Shown: positions 10,501 to 23,060 of the stretch, piece after piece
Position numbering within the stretch: the stretch's first letter is position 1
Layout: the number at the start of each line of letters is the position of its first letter
NCBI RefSeq assembly: GCF_032062135.1
Contig: NC_092859.1
Coordinates: 52,634,716-52,698,715 of the forward strand
Origin: Pyxicephalus adspersus
Taxonomy: Eukaryota; Chordata; Amphibia; Anura; Pyxicephalidae
Direction: 5' to 3'
DNA: 64,000 nucleotides
The notes under the pieces: model-generated
Seen by the model: only the letters and a program-made list of their open reading frames with translations
Database searches by the model: none
Told to the model about the DNA's origin: nothing
Position numbers and translations under genes: made by a program

Positions 10501-12290
10501 TATATTACACAGACCAAAAATGGACAAAATAATAGAAAGTCACTGTTTGAGTTTACATAAACTTAAAGCTTTAGAATGTACACAGGAAGCACAGCTTACT
10601 TTCTCCAAACTTAAGTTTTTCCATTCCTTTAATTTGTTGGTCTGAAAACCTGTGCCTGTGCGGGTTTTTTTTAATGTCTCTCAAACACAGCCTAATTTAA
10701 AAAAAATATGGTTATTACAAATTGCTGATTTATCTCTTTTCCAACAGAAATCTCAAGTTATGAATACTCAATAAATGTTATAAATCCTTAAACATACTAA
10801 TGCTGTTTTCTGCTGTGTTGTGTTCAACATTCAGGCTACTAGTGCATGTGCATTGTATGCTACATTAGGGCCTAAATGTGCCTCTGGGCAATTTTTTAAA
10901 GTAGAACTCTTGCAATTTACCACTATCCACCAATGTTCAATAGCTCCAAACCCTTGGCTATCGATGAAGCAAATTAGAACAGTTGGGACAGTTTGCCAGC
11001 TTTTTAAGAAACTTCATGATGGTTTAAGCTTCCTAAATCCTGCTCATGGTAATAAAGAATCACATAAGGTAATATATGGAACTTCCAACATCAACACCAT
11101 ACACTGGAAACCAGTACTTTAATTGATGCATCAATTTGTTTTTTTAATACCTTGGTTTGAACAAAGCAGGAGCCAAAAAAAAAAAACAAAAACAATATCA
11201 ATGGAATTACATTTACATTTTCTCTAGGTTTTTGATCCTCCACATTCACATTTTGGTCTGCTTCCCAAAACCCCAAATAATTTTTTGAATAAAATTAACG
11301 TACCCCAGAATGGTTAGTGGCATGACTGCCAAGAGCTGCCTATTTGTTGGGAACCATGAAAAGGCTCCCTCTACTTTCTCCTAAGCCAAATCTCCTAGAC
11401 ACACTAAATCAGTAAAAGCTTTTTGAATAGCTGTTTTAGCATTCAGTGCTGGAGCTGCTGATAGAACATTCAAAACAAAAACCAAGGAAGGAAGAGTATG
11501 ATATGTTTGTGTGTGTGTAATTAGCTTTCAGCCAGCTATGAATTAAGAGGTGATGCGGAGCATGTAGAAAGGGATATACCACCTCCCATGCCTTCTGTGA
11601 GAGTAAGTATGATCAGGATCAGGAGGTGGTATATAATTACAAATGTGACCACAGGAAGAAGGACAAGGCTTAGTGCATCAGAGAGAGTACAAAGAAGAGG
11701 AGTTGAAATGCATGAAAGTTCTAGGAGAGGGAACAGTGTACCTACAATCAACAATGGTCCCATTGCAGTGGCTACGAATAAGCCCACACAAATGGGCCAT
11801 TTGCATTTGTCATCAGAAGTGCAGGTGTAGAAACTTCAACAGTCCCCACAAGCATGCAAGCAATACATGACAACTGTAGGCCAATGAGTATGTCAGCTCA
11901 AGTTCAGGTACATTTAACTCTCGAATTGAAGAACCAATAAAATAGCATTTGTCCATGTTGGACCATTCGCTGCATCATTGCTGTGTTTTTAACAAAACCT
12001 ATATAGTTACAAAAGTAAAATGTGTTCCTGTGGGAGGAATAAATTAACAGATTTATTTGTATTTTGGTGGTGAATTGAACTAGTGACCATTATTTATATG
12101 TGAAAATAAAAAATTACTCGTTCACAATTGTGTCATACTCCTACTGAAACTACAACATAGTTTTTTTATATTATAGTTGTATATTTTGTGATTAAATGAA
12201 AAATGGTGACTAAAATTGCATTTACAAGCACAACCCCCTAATGTGGAATAACGTACACAAACATACATGCAGTTACAGGACCTACAAAAG
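10501..12290. other. No recognised feature
   Basis: No element or gene supported. Overlapping open frames on both strands at 11536-11870 have simple composition and no recognised domain. Confidence 0.35.
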
Positions 12291-12299
12291 AAAAAGTTT

Positions 12300-12530
12300 G
12301 AGGACTGAACTAAGAATGCTTTCACAAAAAAGTGTTAGGTTTTATCAATTACCAATGGAAAGTGAATGAACAGGAAGAAACATTTAAATTAAATCAATAT
12401 TTGGTGTAACCATCCTTCGCTATCCAAACAGCATCAGATCTACTAGGGTACACAGTTTTTGAAGGAACTTCCAGGTAGGTTGATCCAAACATCTTGGAGA
12501 AATAACCACAGATCTTCTGTGGATGTATGC
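12300..12530 (-). pseudogene. Tc1-like transposase C-terminal remnant
   Basis: On the minus strand the sequence gives EDLWLFLQDVW followed by a degenerate ending that reads into ATATTTGGTGTAACCATC, the 3' end of a common Tc1 family's transposase gene. The downstream AT-rich tail with TTGATAAAACCTAAC continues to about 12300. Only the last part of the element is left. The same 3' end occurs in the opposite orientation near 14085. Confidence 0.65.
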
Positions 12531-12618
12531 TGCCTCATTGTTTTGTGATTATTGTTTTCTACCTGTTAGGATGTACACACTTCAGATGATTCTCGGCCAA
12601 TACGAGCCACAAGGCTAT

Positions 12619-12680
12619 GGACTTTGTAAATTGCTGCGTAATATGTTGGCGCTATATAAATACTGTGCAATAATAATAAT
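12619..12680 (+). mobile_element. L2-type LINE or SINE 3' tail, copy 2
   Basis: GCTGCGTAATATGTTGGCGC followed by TATATAAA and AATAATAATAAT repeats the tail at 5890-5980. It is immediately next to a Tc1 fragment, and no LINE coding sequence is present. Confidence 0.75.
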
Positions 12681-12689
12681 TTACAGTTA

Positions 12690-13655
12690 CCATAAAACAC
12701 AACAAAACATACAGAGATCTAAAATATGTATACACAAACATTCACATGCTAACTGTTCATAGTGAGTGAACACTGGCAAAGTAATGTATACAAAAGGGAC
12801 ACACCAAAATGCTCAGCTTCTATAATGGTCAGACATCCTGCTCCTGGTTGGCTACTCTGCAGGTATCTAGGCATCTAGGGTCATTTGCAAATACCTATAT
12901 GGGTGCTCTGCTTTGTTCTGGCTTTTAAAACACACACAAAAACGCATGCACCACTGTTCATGAGCAGTTCAGTGCAAGTCTATGGAGGCGTTTGGACAAC
13001 AAAACCATCCCTGGAAACTGCATGGAGCTTCTGAACAACCTCTCGTAAATGCCTAAAGCCTGCACACAAAAAAAAAACAATTTGTTTGAAATATTATACT
13101 GGTATTTTACAAGGAAATTTCAAGCCTTTGAAGGCACTAAAAATGCTTATAAAAAGTCTGGAGAAAAAGAAGTCTACAAGTCTAAGAGCTTGTCACAATT
13201 TTTGTGACGGACAAGACTCAGATGTTTAACAATTGCAGAGAAAACCAGGTGTTTGATCTTGATCTTGGGTCGTATCCTGAAGCTTCAAAGTGGTCCCATG
13301 TCAGCCAGGCAGTGTCCCAACTCCTAGAGTATTAGTCCCCTGGCTTGAGAGTTATACCATCCAACTCAGAAACCATTTAGTCATGGAAAGTTTGATGCCC
13401 CTGCCTCCCAGGTGGTCCACAATTGGTCTTACTCAGACCTCACATTAGCATCTATCAGGGAAATCCTGCCTGCATACTTTATATGGCAGCCTTGAACTTT
13501 ATATGTCATTGGTCAGCCATGTCAAAAGGTCAAACTTTTGTTCAATTTTATTGATACTGCTTCTGAGCAACAGGAACAACTGTTACCAGCTATCTACAGG
13601 TGTGTGTTTCTTGGTCACATAAATATGCTAACTTTTCCCATTGTTTTGAAGGACG
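12690..13655. other. No recognised feature
   Basis: No open frame, RNA gene or element termini that I can support. Confidence 0.35.
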
Positions 13656-13660
13656 GCAAC

Positions 13661-13859
13661 GGCCAGACTACAGTGATCAACATATACATTTCAATTAGTG
13701 AAGCTGGGTGATCCAGCAAACTTGGAATGGATTTCTTTAAAGTAGCTAGCAAATGTTTTGAATCCTGGACCAGATCCATTCCAGGTTTGCTGGATCACCC
13801 AGCTTCTCTGATGAAAGTGCATGTTCTCCAGCTTCAGAGAACTTTAATAAATCAGGCCC
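13661..13859. mobile_element. Palindromic MITE, copy 2
   Basis: Contains the paired GTGAAGCTGGGTGATCCAGC blocks in opposite orientation, a centre with GCAAATGTTTTGAATCCTGG, and a right end TTTAATAAATCAGGCCCC. The left outer arm is strongly diverged: only GGCC and scattered matches remain before 13696. Confidence 0.8.
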
Positions 13860-14084
13860 CTTGTGTCTGTGCACAGTCTTGCCTTGGTGTATGACCCGTG
13901 ACCTGAAACTATTTTCCACAACCTCATCTTCGTATCAGTTTTTTATTCTCACCCAGTTTAAGTCCCCTACACAGCTGTTTTTGTTCAAGGTAATGACTGT
14001 AGCACCTGTTTGCTATAATTGGTGAATTATGACATAAACTCCACTATAATCCTAAAAAACCCATACTTTGTGCAAGTGTAAGAT

Positions 14085-14235
14085 ATAATGCTTGTTTGAA
14101 TGGAAAGGGTAGTCATGCCAGATACTGATTTTATATGGATTTATCTTCTGTTCACTTTGCATTTGTAAATTGATAAGACCAATTAGAATTTATATTTCTG
14201 AAAGCAAACTTTTTATTTTTTTTACGCCTTCCTAA
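14085..14235 (+). mobile_element. Tc1-like 3' end fragment
   Basis: The sequence AAAGGGTAGTCATGCCAGAT, then TTATCTTCTGTTCACTTTGC and TTTCTGAAAGCAAAC, matches the 3' untranslated end and right terminus of the same Tc1 family as 12300-12530, here in plus orientation. It directly adjoins the different Tc1 element that starts at 14268. Confidence 0.55.
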
Positions 14236-14267
14236 AACTATTGTATTGTATTCTATTGTAAGTATAC

Positions 14268-14984
14268 AGTACCAGTAAAAAGTTTGAAAACACAAAGTAG
14301 CCTCCTTTTACTTTGATTACAGCTTTGTACACTCTTGGCATTTTCTGAATCAGCTTTATCAGGTAGTTACCTGAAATGGTTTTCCAACAGTCTTGATGGA
14401 ATTCCCCCGGGTGCTGAGATTGCTGTGCCTTTACTCTGTGGTCCAACTCATTCCAAAACATCTTAGTTAGATTTAGGTTGGGTGATTATGAAGGCAAAGT
14501 CATCTCACACAGCTGTTAATTACTTTCCTGCTTGGTGAAATAGCCTTTACATAGACTAGAAGTGTGTTTAGGGTCTTTGTCCTGCTGCAAAACAGATGAT
14601 AGTCCCACTAACCACAAATCAAGTGGAATGACATGTCACTCCAGAATGCTTTACTTGGTTCTTGCCATAATATGGAGCAGAATAGTAGTCGGGGCTATTC
14701 ACTGTTAAGAATTGTGTATTTCTGCACAACCCAATTTAAAGTCTCAAACACATTAAGAAGTCATGTAATTCCAGAAACAATTGCTTAATAAGACACATCC
14801 AATAATATAAACCAATTCCAGGTGACTAACATGTTCTAGGTAATTATTTCATGTTTTAAACATAATTCAGTATGTGTTCTTTAATAGTTTGAAATACAAT
14901 ATTTATCTGCAATGTACAAAATATTAAAAGTTTATAACATTAATTGAGGTGTGTCCAAACTTTTCACTGTTACTGTACATGTAC
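14268..14984 (-). mobile_element. Tc1/mariner transposon, internally deleted
   Basis: The terminal inverted repeats are TACAGTACCAGTAAAAAGTT on the left and AACTTTTCACTGTTACTGTA on the right, the known ends of a vertebrate Tc1 family. Transposase runs on the minus strand. Its C-terminus is visible near 14310-14340 as KMPRVYKAVIKVKGGYF, which corresponds to the family box SMPRVCKAVIKAKGGYF. The stretch around 14570-14640 matches the catalytic region (GTCTTTGTCCTGCTGCAAAA). The N-terminal half is missing and the remainder is interrupted, so the element is dead. Confidence 0.85.
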
Positions 14985-15068
14985 AGATTTATTCAAATAT
15001 TGGGGGGTCAAATGGTGACTGAAATTTCTTTTTCAAAAATGTCACCAAAATCTGGAATTATTTCCCAA

Positions 15069-15836
15069 TGTCACACTTACCTCTACCTCACTAAAGCGCA
15101 GGCATCTCTCTCCTGCGCATATGGGCAGTAATGACTCTGGGCGTGCCTACCTTCCCAAGATTTATAAGCTTCGTCCAACCCGCTGACCAATCAGGGAATA
15201 GCCTCTTAATCATCTCTGGCTATTTAGCTAGCTCGGACACAGCACTCAGCATTCAGGTAACGTGTCTCCACTAGTGCCAAGCCCCTAATTTTGTTGAGCT
15301 AGTTCCTGAACACCTGCTTTTTAATTCAGTGCTTTCTCCGCCAGCTCCTGTGTTAACCCCTTGATGCCCAGTCTGTTGTTACCAGCCAATTCCCTTGTGC
15401 TGTTCCAGTGTTCCTCTCTGTGGATATTCCTGTGTCACCATTGCTTCCTGTTGCTTCCAGTGTCTTCTGTGTTCCCTGTGTCTGCAGTGGCCCCCGTGTC
15501 ACTTGTGTCTGTTTCCTGGATCCCTGGTATTGACCCCTGGCTTGTGACCTGACCTCTCTTGCTTACTGCCTGCCTTGACCCCGGCCTTCCTCGACTAGTC
15601 TTCTGCCTGATGATTTGGTACCATCATTTGGTACCACCATGTATCATCCTGCCCACCCTGGTGTGCCCAAAGACTGCAACCTGGCAGTAACCAGCAGTGC
15701 AACATCCTCGCCACTAGAGGCTCTGGAGAAGATCTTGTTACTGCTTAGACTCTGCGCCTTGGCCCTTCTTAGGGCTCACACCACTTCTGTGCAAACCATA
15801 GCGCCCCCTAGTGGCCCTGTCTCCCCAAACATGACA
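15069..15836 (+). mobile_element. Probable solo LTR
   Basis: This 768-bp block is richer in C and T than its flanks. It starts TGTCACACTTACC and ends CCCAAACATGACA, so the termini TGTCA and TGACA are inverted, with the TG...CA ends of retroviral-type LTRs. Flanking pentamers are CCCAA (15064-15068) and CTCAA (15837-15841), a one-mismatch target duplication. A GCGCCCCCTAGTGGC stretch lies near the right end. No adjoining gag-pol or second LTR is seen, as expected after LTR-LTR recombination. Orientation is a guess; frames inside it (15361-15552, 15615-16046) are not convincing genes. Confidence 0.6.
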
Positions 15837-15841
15837 CTCAA

Positions 15842-18710
15842 TAAATGTAAACACTTTTACTGGTTACTGGCACAGTTTACACATACAGATGTACTTGAAC
15901 TTATTGGAGATAGTATAAAAAGGTTAACAGAAATTGTGTTTGTAACTATGACACCAATCTGGAATAAGGTTACCTGTTCTGAAATGTATGGATTATTACT
16001 GGAACTAAAAATGCACAAATGTGGTCAAACTCACAGTCAATTCTGACTAAGCTTTTCCAACTTTGGATCAGAACTTGGATTTTGAGCAAACCGAGTTTAA
16101 ATTCATAGTTTGGATATCTGGCTAATGTGAAGACAGACAGGATTTGAAAAGGGGGAGGGGGGGTCAATCATTTCTGCTAGTTACCTAAGCTAAAGGTGCT
16201 TTTAAGAACAATGTGACTGTTGAACAAGTAAAATTATAGCAAGTATTTCTAGTTATTCACATGCATTTCTCCCCATGCAATTTTCAACAGAAGAAAAAGA
16301 CATTTTTCTCACATTGGCTGTTTTGTTCAGCTTCAGGTCTGTAACCCAAGCACCGATCATTTGGACAGAAACTAATAAAATGAACATTGCCCCACTACAA
16401 CAATCTGATTCGGCAGATCCATGTTATATTTGGCTGGCTGACAGTTGTAGAATACAAAAACGTACAAAGGAATAATGCTAGCATTTATAACAAGGCATTA
16501 GGATTAGTTTAAAGTCATTTTTGTAGCCCTTCCTTTTGGGAAATATCAGACTCCTGCCTGCCTTATCTAGTGCCAAGGGCCATCCATCATTGGGTGTCTT
16601 CCCGCAACATATTCCTTGTGTTGTGGGGATCTGCAGGTTCCCCGCTGGAAAAAGTCCCCAGATATCTTGTCCTGGAGAATGAGTACAGGGGTACATAATA
16701 CCCAGGGAGGGTTAAATAAAACTAAAAAATAGAAATAATGGCACCAGACCCTAAAATAAAATTTGTTATTATTATTTTTTTTGTTAACTAAAATGTATCT
16801 TTGCAGGACCAAGCGATGTGTATAGGACTGCAGTCTATGATGGATGATCCATCCATCTGGCCAGAGATGGGTGCGTTTTTCATTCAACGTAGGCTGCTCT
16901 GTGGCATACCATGGAACATATTGTGTGGCAACAAGCATCTATAAAAAAGCAAGTTCTTGGAAAGTGAAGCTTCTCGTAAAGTTTGCTGATCTTTGCCCAT
17001 TAAATCTACAGATATTTTTAGAGCTTTAATGCCAGAGCGCTTTTGTATGGGGTCTCGTTTACTGGTGTCCTCCTTATAGGCATACCTCTCCTGATGATGG
17101 ATCTTCTGCTATGCACAACATATGTAAACACAGGGTAAGCTGTGGACAAACAAGCACACATTATTCAGTATCTGCCCTTATTCAGCACATGAAGAATCAT
17201 CTGCTTATCTGAAATAAACACTATGCCCAGGAATACCTAACCCATCTGTATTCTCCATCCAGTTTTCACAAAGGGTAAAAAATATAATCCTGGTGCTTCT
17301 ACTCCTGATGCCGCTGTTGCTTTTGGGGGTCAGTCTTCATCAGGACAGTAATTTTGTACTATAGATGTTTAAGAAAAGCAATCTTCACCCCTTTCATTGG
17401 AGAATGCTTGTACAGAAAACAGAAGTATATTATAGGCTATCTTCTGGCATTCCTATTGAACAATCTACTGACCAAGCTAGTTGTACTAGATCATTTTTTG
17501 TTGAGAACTGACACATCCATTCAGTGGAATCAATTATTGCCCAGTAAAGTAGTTTAGAGGATGAGCTCCACAGTTGACTCTTCTGATTCTTCTTCATCGT
17601 CACAAGAATACAACTCTCCACTGACAGCAAACCTGTTCCACTCCCCGTTGTGTTATGTATAAGCTTAGCCATCTTCATCTAGTCAGCCTGGGCTACACGG
17701 CATTCCACCATGTAAAAACAAATGTCACACTGTCTCTACCCTTGCTACCACTAAATCAACAGATTACAATTTCAAAGCACTCCTGAGATGTTGGTTTACC
17801 CTGTCTTTAGATTCTGTTTGTTGTTACCAGCTCAATGTCGCAGAGTTCTATTAACTCCCAGTTTATGATGTGTGGTTATAGGGTGATAGGTGTCAAAAAG
17901 CAGATACTGGTTTGTGTTGTTTGATTCTTATAGACTGCAATTTCTATATCATCCCGTTACTTGATATGTAACTGTCAATGTATCTATAATGCTTTTTTAA
18001 ATCTCTACCCTGACATTTTGACAACTTTTAACGCCTTCAGTTATGTAATCTGAGGTTTTAAAGCCAATGCAGACTTCCTAACACCAAGGATGGGATTATG
18101 CCAGTTTTGCACCTACTGATCTTGGACAGCCAACATCTGTATTGTTACCTAATTGTATTAGTGTTGGTGTTAATGCTGTGTGGATATAAATGGAGTAGAA
18201 CTGAAGAAGCAGCCTGCATTAACAAAAACCTTTCAACTCTGACTCCTCATTTTATGGTACCACTGAATCGGACTCCTCTAATTTAAATATGCTGATGTAT
18301 GTCAATGTTCCATGTTGATTGAAACATAGCATATACTGCATTTCATCACTGGCAAAGCTCAGCCATTGTAAATCTATATGAAGATGGGGTCTTTTTGGAA
18401 TAATAACTCCTGGCCATGAAGCTGACGCTCTATCCTATTGACCAGTCTATAATTGCCAGCATGTAAACCAGTAAAGTTTATGCCTAAATTTACCTAACTT
18501 TACTTGTTAATAATATAAACAACAATTTTTGCTGCTTTAAAACCAACAATTAAACTACATTACCAAAAAAAAAAAAAACATTGTAAAATGTTTTTATATG
18601 TTAGCTTATAATGTTAATAATTAGCATAAATTTTTAATAAACTTGGCATATAGCTGTAAATATAGTCTAAAATTAACTATGCTATTGTTATCAGAAACAG
18701 AATTGCTTCT
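15842..18710. other. No recognised feature
   Basis: No gene or element is supported. A serine-rich stretch in the plus frame around 17560-17650 (SSTVDSSDSSSSSQE) might be a transposase N-terminal relic, but nothing else supports that. Confidence 0.35.
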
Positions 18711-18719
18711 GCCAGTTCA

Positions 18720-20090
18720 TAAATCTGATTTGATTATTTTCAGAGCTAAAAATAATCTTTCAGCTCTGATTTGGGTGGCATTGCTGTTACAGTTCTAGCC
18801 TCATGGCTAATAATGTCCAGATAGACCAGGATGGCTTCTTCTATAATTAGTTTCGTGATCATACTTTTCAACTTTTTTGATCCTGCTGGAATTCTTTTAA
18901 TTGAACATTTACCAGTCGTTTTTCTATGTTTAGGTGGCATCACTTTACTTTTGAAAGTTTTATCTTGTCCAAGTGGGCTTCCAACTCTAGTTCTTCATTT
19001 GAAGAGGATGATCCTGATTTACCAATGCTTATAGCTTCATCCAGTGGTTCAGGCGTTTTAAGTAGTCACCCTTCATGCGTACTGCTATGTCGGAGAGCCT
19101 TTTTTTCCTACAGCAATTTAGTCACCAATCAACAAAATTTGGCTCATTGGATCAACATAAATAGCAGCTAACAAGATCTGATTATCCAGTAAGAGACCCA
19201 CTATTTTCTTTATTTTAGATACAGTACCTTCAGCTAATAACTCCCCACATTTGTTCAGGGAATATATCAAGATCTTCCATTCCAAAAAAAAATGCCAGGT
19301 GTTAAGTTTTTATTGCAACCTCTTTGTGATGGTAAAGGGGTAAGAAAGAAGACTTTCTAATTCTTTTACTTGCACTCACTGACTTTCCGTTAATGAAGTG
19401 TTTTCATTGTCCAGTACTTTAAAAAAGTATTTTAGCTCAAGCAAATGCTTTATAATCAAATAAATGCTTCCCCAGTGTGTTGATTGATTCAGAATGGCTC
19501 CTTTTCCAGCACATTTCTTCAGAATAGCATCTGCATTGTGGGCCCATGCAACATTTACTTGCCCCAACTTTCCAATTAGAGCAGCTTCATATTGATCTTT
19601 CAGTCCATCTCCTATTGCTAGTTGCAGCCCAACACATATGTTGAATAGTACCAGGCTTGGTCACTTCTTCAGTAATATCATCCAAAATGTTGTCTTCTTC
19701 TTCAATGCTTGCAAAGCTGTCACCCTTGAATACTTGTGTGGCACTTTCTTCATCTCCTTTGTTATTTCTCTCAATTGTGCTTATCACATTTTAAGTGTTA
19801 ACTGTCACAATATATAGAACCTGATCCTTTTTCGTTTCAAAATTTTCTAAAAAACCCTCTACTAAATTCTGAAGATACTCGCTTGTACGACGTGCCAGGG
19901 TGTCCTTTAGTCCCAAGGTCTGAGTTATTATTTTATTGTTTTCATCCACAAATCTAACATGAATAGCAAAATAATTGACTCTGTGACATGTACATGCATT
20001 CAATCTTTATTAAGGCAAAACGTCCCTTCAGACATTTTCTTAGTTCTTCCTTTTTACATTTGTCCTCTTCAATTGTAGGTTTCCTTACAC
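18720..20090 (-). pseudogene. hAT transposase pseudogene
   Basis: In minus-strand order the fragments read VRFVDENNKIITQTLGL and QVLYIVTVNT (19791-20003, the catalytic core with a changed TDN box). Then come IQHMCWAATSNRRWTE (19620-19660, the position of the CxxH region) and KKCAGKGAILNQSTHWGSIY (19440-19540, matching the family box AGKGAIL-Q-TRWGSTY). A C-terminal segment at 18746-18943 is of the dimerisation-domain type. The order and spacing fit the hAT superfamily transposases that resemble ZBED proteins. Stops and frameshifts separate every block, so no intact protein is possible. Terminal repeats were not located. Confidence 0.8.
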
Positions 20091-20099
20091 TTTTTTAAT

Positions 20100-21550
20100 T
20101 TCAGAAGGATAGGGGTAGCAGGCAGGAAGTTGTGAATAGGCCACTTCCTTTTTCCTGTGCGTGCTAATCTTTGCTAAAGATAGAGGGCAAAGTGTGGGCA
20201 TTTAGGGTAATCTCTCCCTTCATACCAGGAGTGCCTTTTTTTACATCAAACGTTCCTTTAGGTTAAGAGTCTTCCTTTAAATGTGGACCCCACCTTTAAC
20301 ATCAGAGTTACCACTTTACATTATTCCCCTTTCTCCTTATACATCACACATTTCAGAGACCTCTCATTGCTTCCTCATTGTTTTTTTTTTACATTAGAGC
20401 TTCCCTTTTATGTCTGATACACCAATGAGTGTAACTTTATGCCGCCCACTGTTTTAAATGGAATTAGGATAATAAATACTCATTTACTGTCTTCCTTTCC
20501 TAAACTCTGACAGATACCATTATCTAATGTTGAGTCAGGAAGGAAGACAATGAAGACAATGGTAGATCTCCTCTCTAGCTCTGTGTATAGCAGTAAACAG
20601 CCAGGTAGTGGTCATGAGGAGGGCCCCTACACACACTCAAGAGTAAGGGGGCAGATCTAATATGAGACCACTGCAACCCCTGTTCCTACCCCACTGGGAT
20701 TGTTAGCTATTGAATCAAACTATTAATGTTTTAAGCTTAATAAAGTCTTCTGAGGCACGTTACCTGCTTATTTAAAGAGACCGGCAGCGTTCTCTTTAGG
20801 ATCCGTATTTACTTAAAGCGAAAGTAAACCAAAAAAATCTGGATCAGGTCTTGCACCATTGATAAATCCTCCTTCGTCCCTGTGCAGAGGCAGCGCCAGG
20901 TGCGTCCATCTTCTTTCCCTTTCTTACACCTTCTTCATATGCCACCCAATCTTGCACTGCACAGGCGCTAGATCAGGTTACATAGATGGGGAAAAAGAAG
21001 TGCTGATCCCACTGGGATTTTTTTTACCTCATTGAAGAAAATGCTCCTTCTGCACCTGTCTGATATTGTCATCATTTACCTTGTCTAAAGAGCTGAGATT
21101 TACCCTGTAAGAGTAATGGGTACAGGGTAGAAAGGGAGGTGGATATAGTCATTCAGCCATCTTAATTAGTGCCTACCATACAAGCCTATGGAGCCTGTGT
21201 TTTTAGGTCTAGACTCAGCAAAGGTATAGTCCCCAAATATGAGGTCGACTGATTACCTAAAACCATTGAATGACCAGGTTTTTCCACCAGGTTTTTTTCT
21301 CCCTAAGGGCTTAAATTGTGATAGACTGATCAGGGAGACTTTATTTTTTCACGTGGATTGCTCACCACTAATGTTCAGCCCTTAACCCCATTTAGAATAT
21401 TGTTGTGATGTGCTGCAAAATACTTTATTCAGCCATCCAATCGAATTTCTTGGCAAAAAATAATTGCAACTCAGTGGGGGAATAAATTATGACAATGATA
21501 AGAATAATAAGGACATTACAATAATTTGGGTGAACAATTGTGATGGAGAT
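20100..21550. other. No recognised feature
   Basis: The part around 20780-21060 is less AT-rich and has the look of a dispersed repeat, but I cannot name it. Nothing else is supported. Confidence 0.35.
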
Positions 21551-21551
21551 A

Positions 21552-21747
21552 GGCCTTATTTAATAAAGTTCCCCAAGACTGGGGAAGACTATCATTGGAG
21601 AACCAGCAAGCCTGGAATGAAATTCCAAAAAGCAATTTGCTGTTATTTGGCAAATGTTTTCAATCCTGGACCAAATCCATTCAAGTTTTGCTGGATCAGC
21701 CATGCTAATCTATCTTCTCCAGTCTTGGAGAGATTTCATAAATCAGG
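21552..21747. mobile_element. Palindromic MITE, copy 3, degenerate
   Basis: It begins GGCCTTATTTAATAAAG and ends CATAAATCAGG. The left GCTGGGTGATCCAGC block is reduced to a short AACCAGCAAGCCTGG stretch, and the right block is altered to TTGCTGGATCAGCCATGC. The central AATCCTGGACCAAATCCATT is clear. It is the most decayed of the five copies. Confidence 0.75.
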
Positions 21748-22739
21748 AAAAAGCCTTTAAAACTGGATCTTCCAATTCACATTTTATTATTATATTAATA
21801 GTACATTTTATAATAAATACACTCAGGACCATTTTTGGGTGGTATGGTAAACCAAAGCCACTGCTTCGGTTTCTCCCCTCCATAGAGCAGGAAGCATGAT
21901 GTAACAACTATTGCCTACTTTTTCCAGTGCCTGGTGGAATTATCTTTGAAATCTAATCTCTCCATTTGGGAAACATCACTAAAAAATAATTATAATTACC
22001 AAACACAATCGTTATTGTATGTATTGTAGTGAAGTAACAGGAAAGTTAATAAGACAAAATAAAATATAGTCCATCATATTTATATATATAAAGTAATGTA
22101 AAATATTAAGTATATCCCATGGAAATTGTTGACTTTAGTAAACATTAAGGGACACATTTATAAACTTTTTGCAAGCACATACACATTGATGGTATAACTT
22201 GAAGATCTAAAATCAAGATTTTTGAATGAATACACATTTTTTAATACAGAAGAAGCCAATTCTTTTCTTATTACCTCCCAAAAAATTTTAACATAATTGT
22301 TGAAGCCAGCTATATCGCAGTCTCCAATATATTTGCATATATCAGTGAAGTAAGTGAACAAGAATCAGAGATATCGAAAAGCCTAGAATCGGAGGAATGC
22401 GAATCAAAGCAAATGATTCAGATGTACTGAAATGTTCAGACGAAAGGAACCAGATGAAGGTATAAGGTTCCAAGCCAAAGATGTTTTAATGCTTTTTAAG
22501 ACGGAAAGTGCAGAAGACTAATTTAGAGTTAGTATACAATGTATACATTCTTCTAAAGTTGTTCTGATGTGTGTAACATAAGTGATTTAAGATGTACAGA
22601 ATTGAGCAATTGACTGTTGGAATTGTCAGATACTAAGGGAATATATTGATAAGTTAGAGCAAAAATTAGATTCTAACACAGCTATTGGTAAAATCACAAA
22701 ATAATGTGAGGCAAATAGCTACAAATAGTAAGAATATAA

Positions 22740-23060
22740 AATATGAATCCTCATCATCTCCACATACAGAGGAATCAGAACAGAAATCATACAGTGATGC
22801 TATATTTATTTAAACTTAAAAAGCTCCTAATCAAGCTAAGTAAAGAATTGCCTAAGCGTGATGAGAATATCAGCGTATATTACAATGCTCACATATTTAA
22901 GGAATACTGTGATAAATTTAAGTTTTCCAATGAGACAGACTTAAACATTTGGCTTTCTGTGTAACAGGTGACAGAGTTCCAACAGTTGATATTCTTTGTG
23001 AATTACCAAAGAGGACAGTAGAAGACATAAATGAGCATATTTGAAAATCCTCAACCCAAA
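22740..23060 (+). pseudogene. Unidentified protein relic, possibly gag-like
   Basis: A plus-strand frame of 73 codons (22743-22964) includes LLIKLSKELPKRDENISVYY and FKFSNETDLNIWLS. After its stop, a neighbouring frame continues with GDRVPTVDILCELPKRTVED up to 23042, as if a single frameshift broke a longer protein. The charged, helix-rich composition is what one would see in a retroviral or Ty3 capsid region, but I recognise no diagnostic motif. Treat the function as unknown. Confidence 0.35.

Noticed and set aside
11536..11870. Overlapping open frames on both strands, one with hydrophobic segments
   Set aside because: Frames of similar length on both strands point to chance; the hydrophobic stretch simply reflects T-rich codons.
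15361..16046. Frames of 63 and 143 codons with serine, leucine and valine-rich sequence
   Set aside because: They lie in or run out of the candidate solo LTR and share no domain with a known protein; low-complexity C/T-rich DNA explains the composition.
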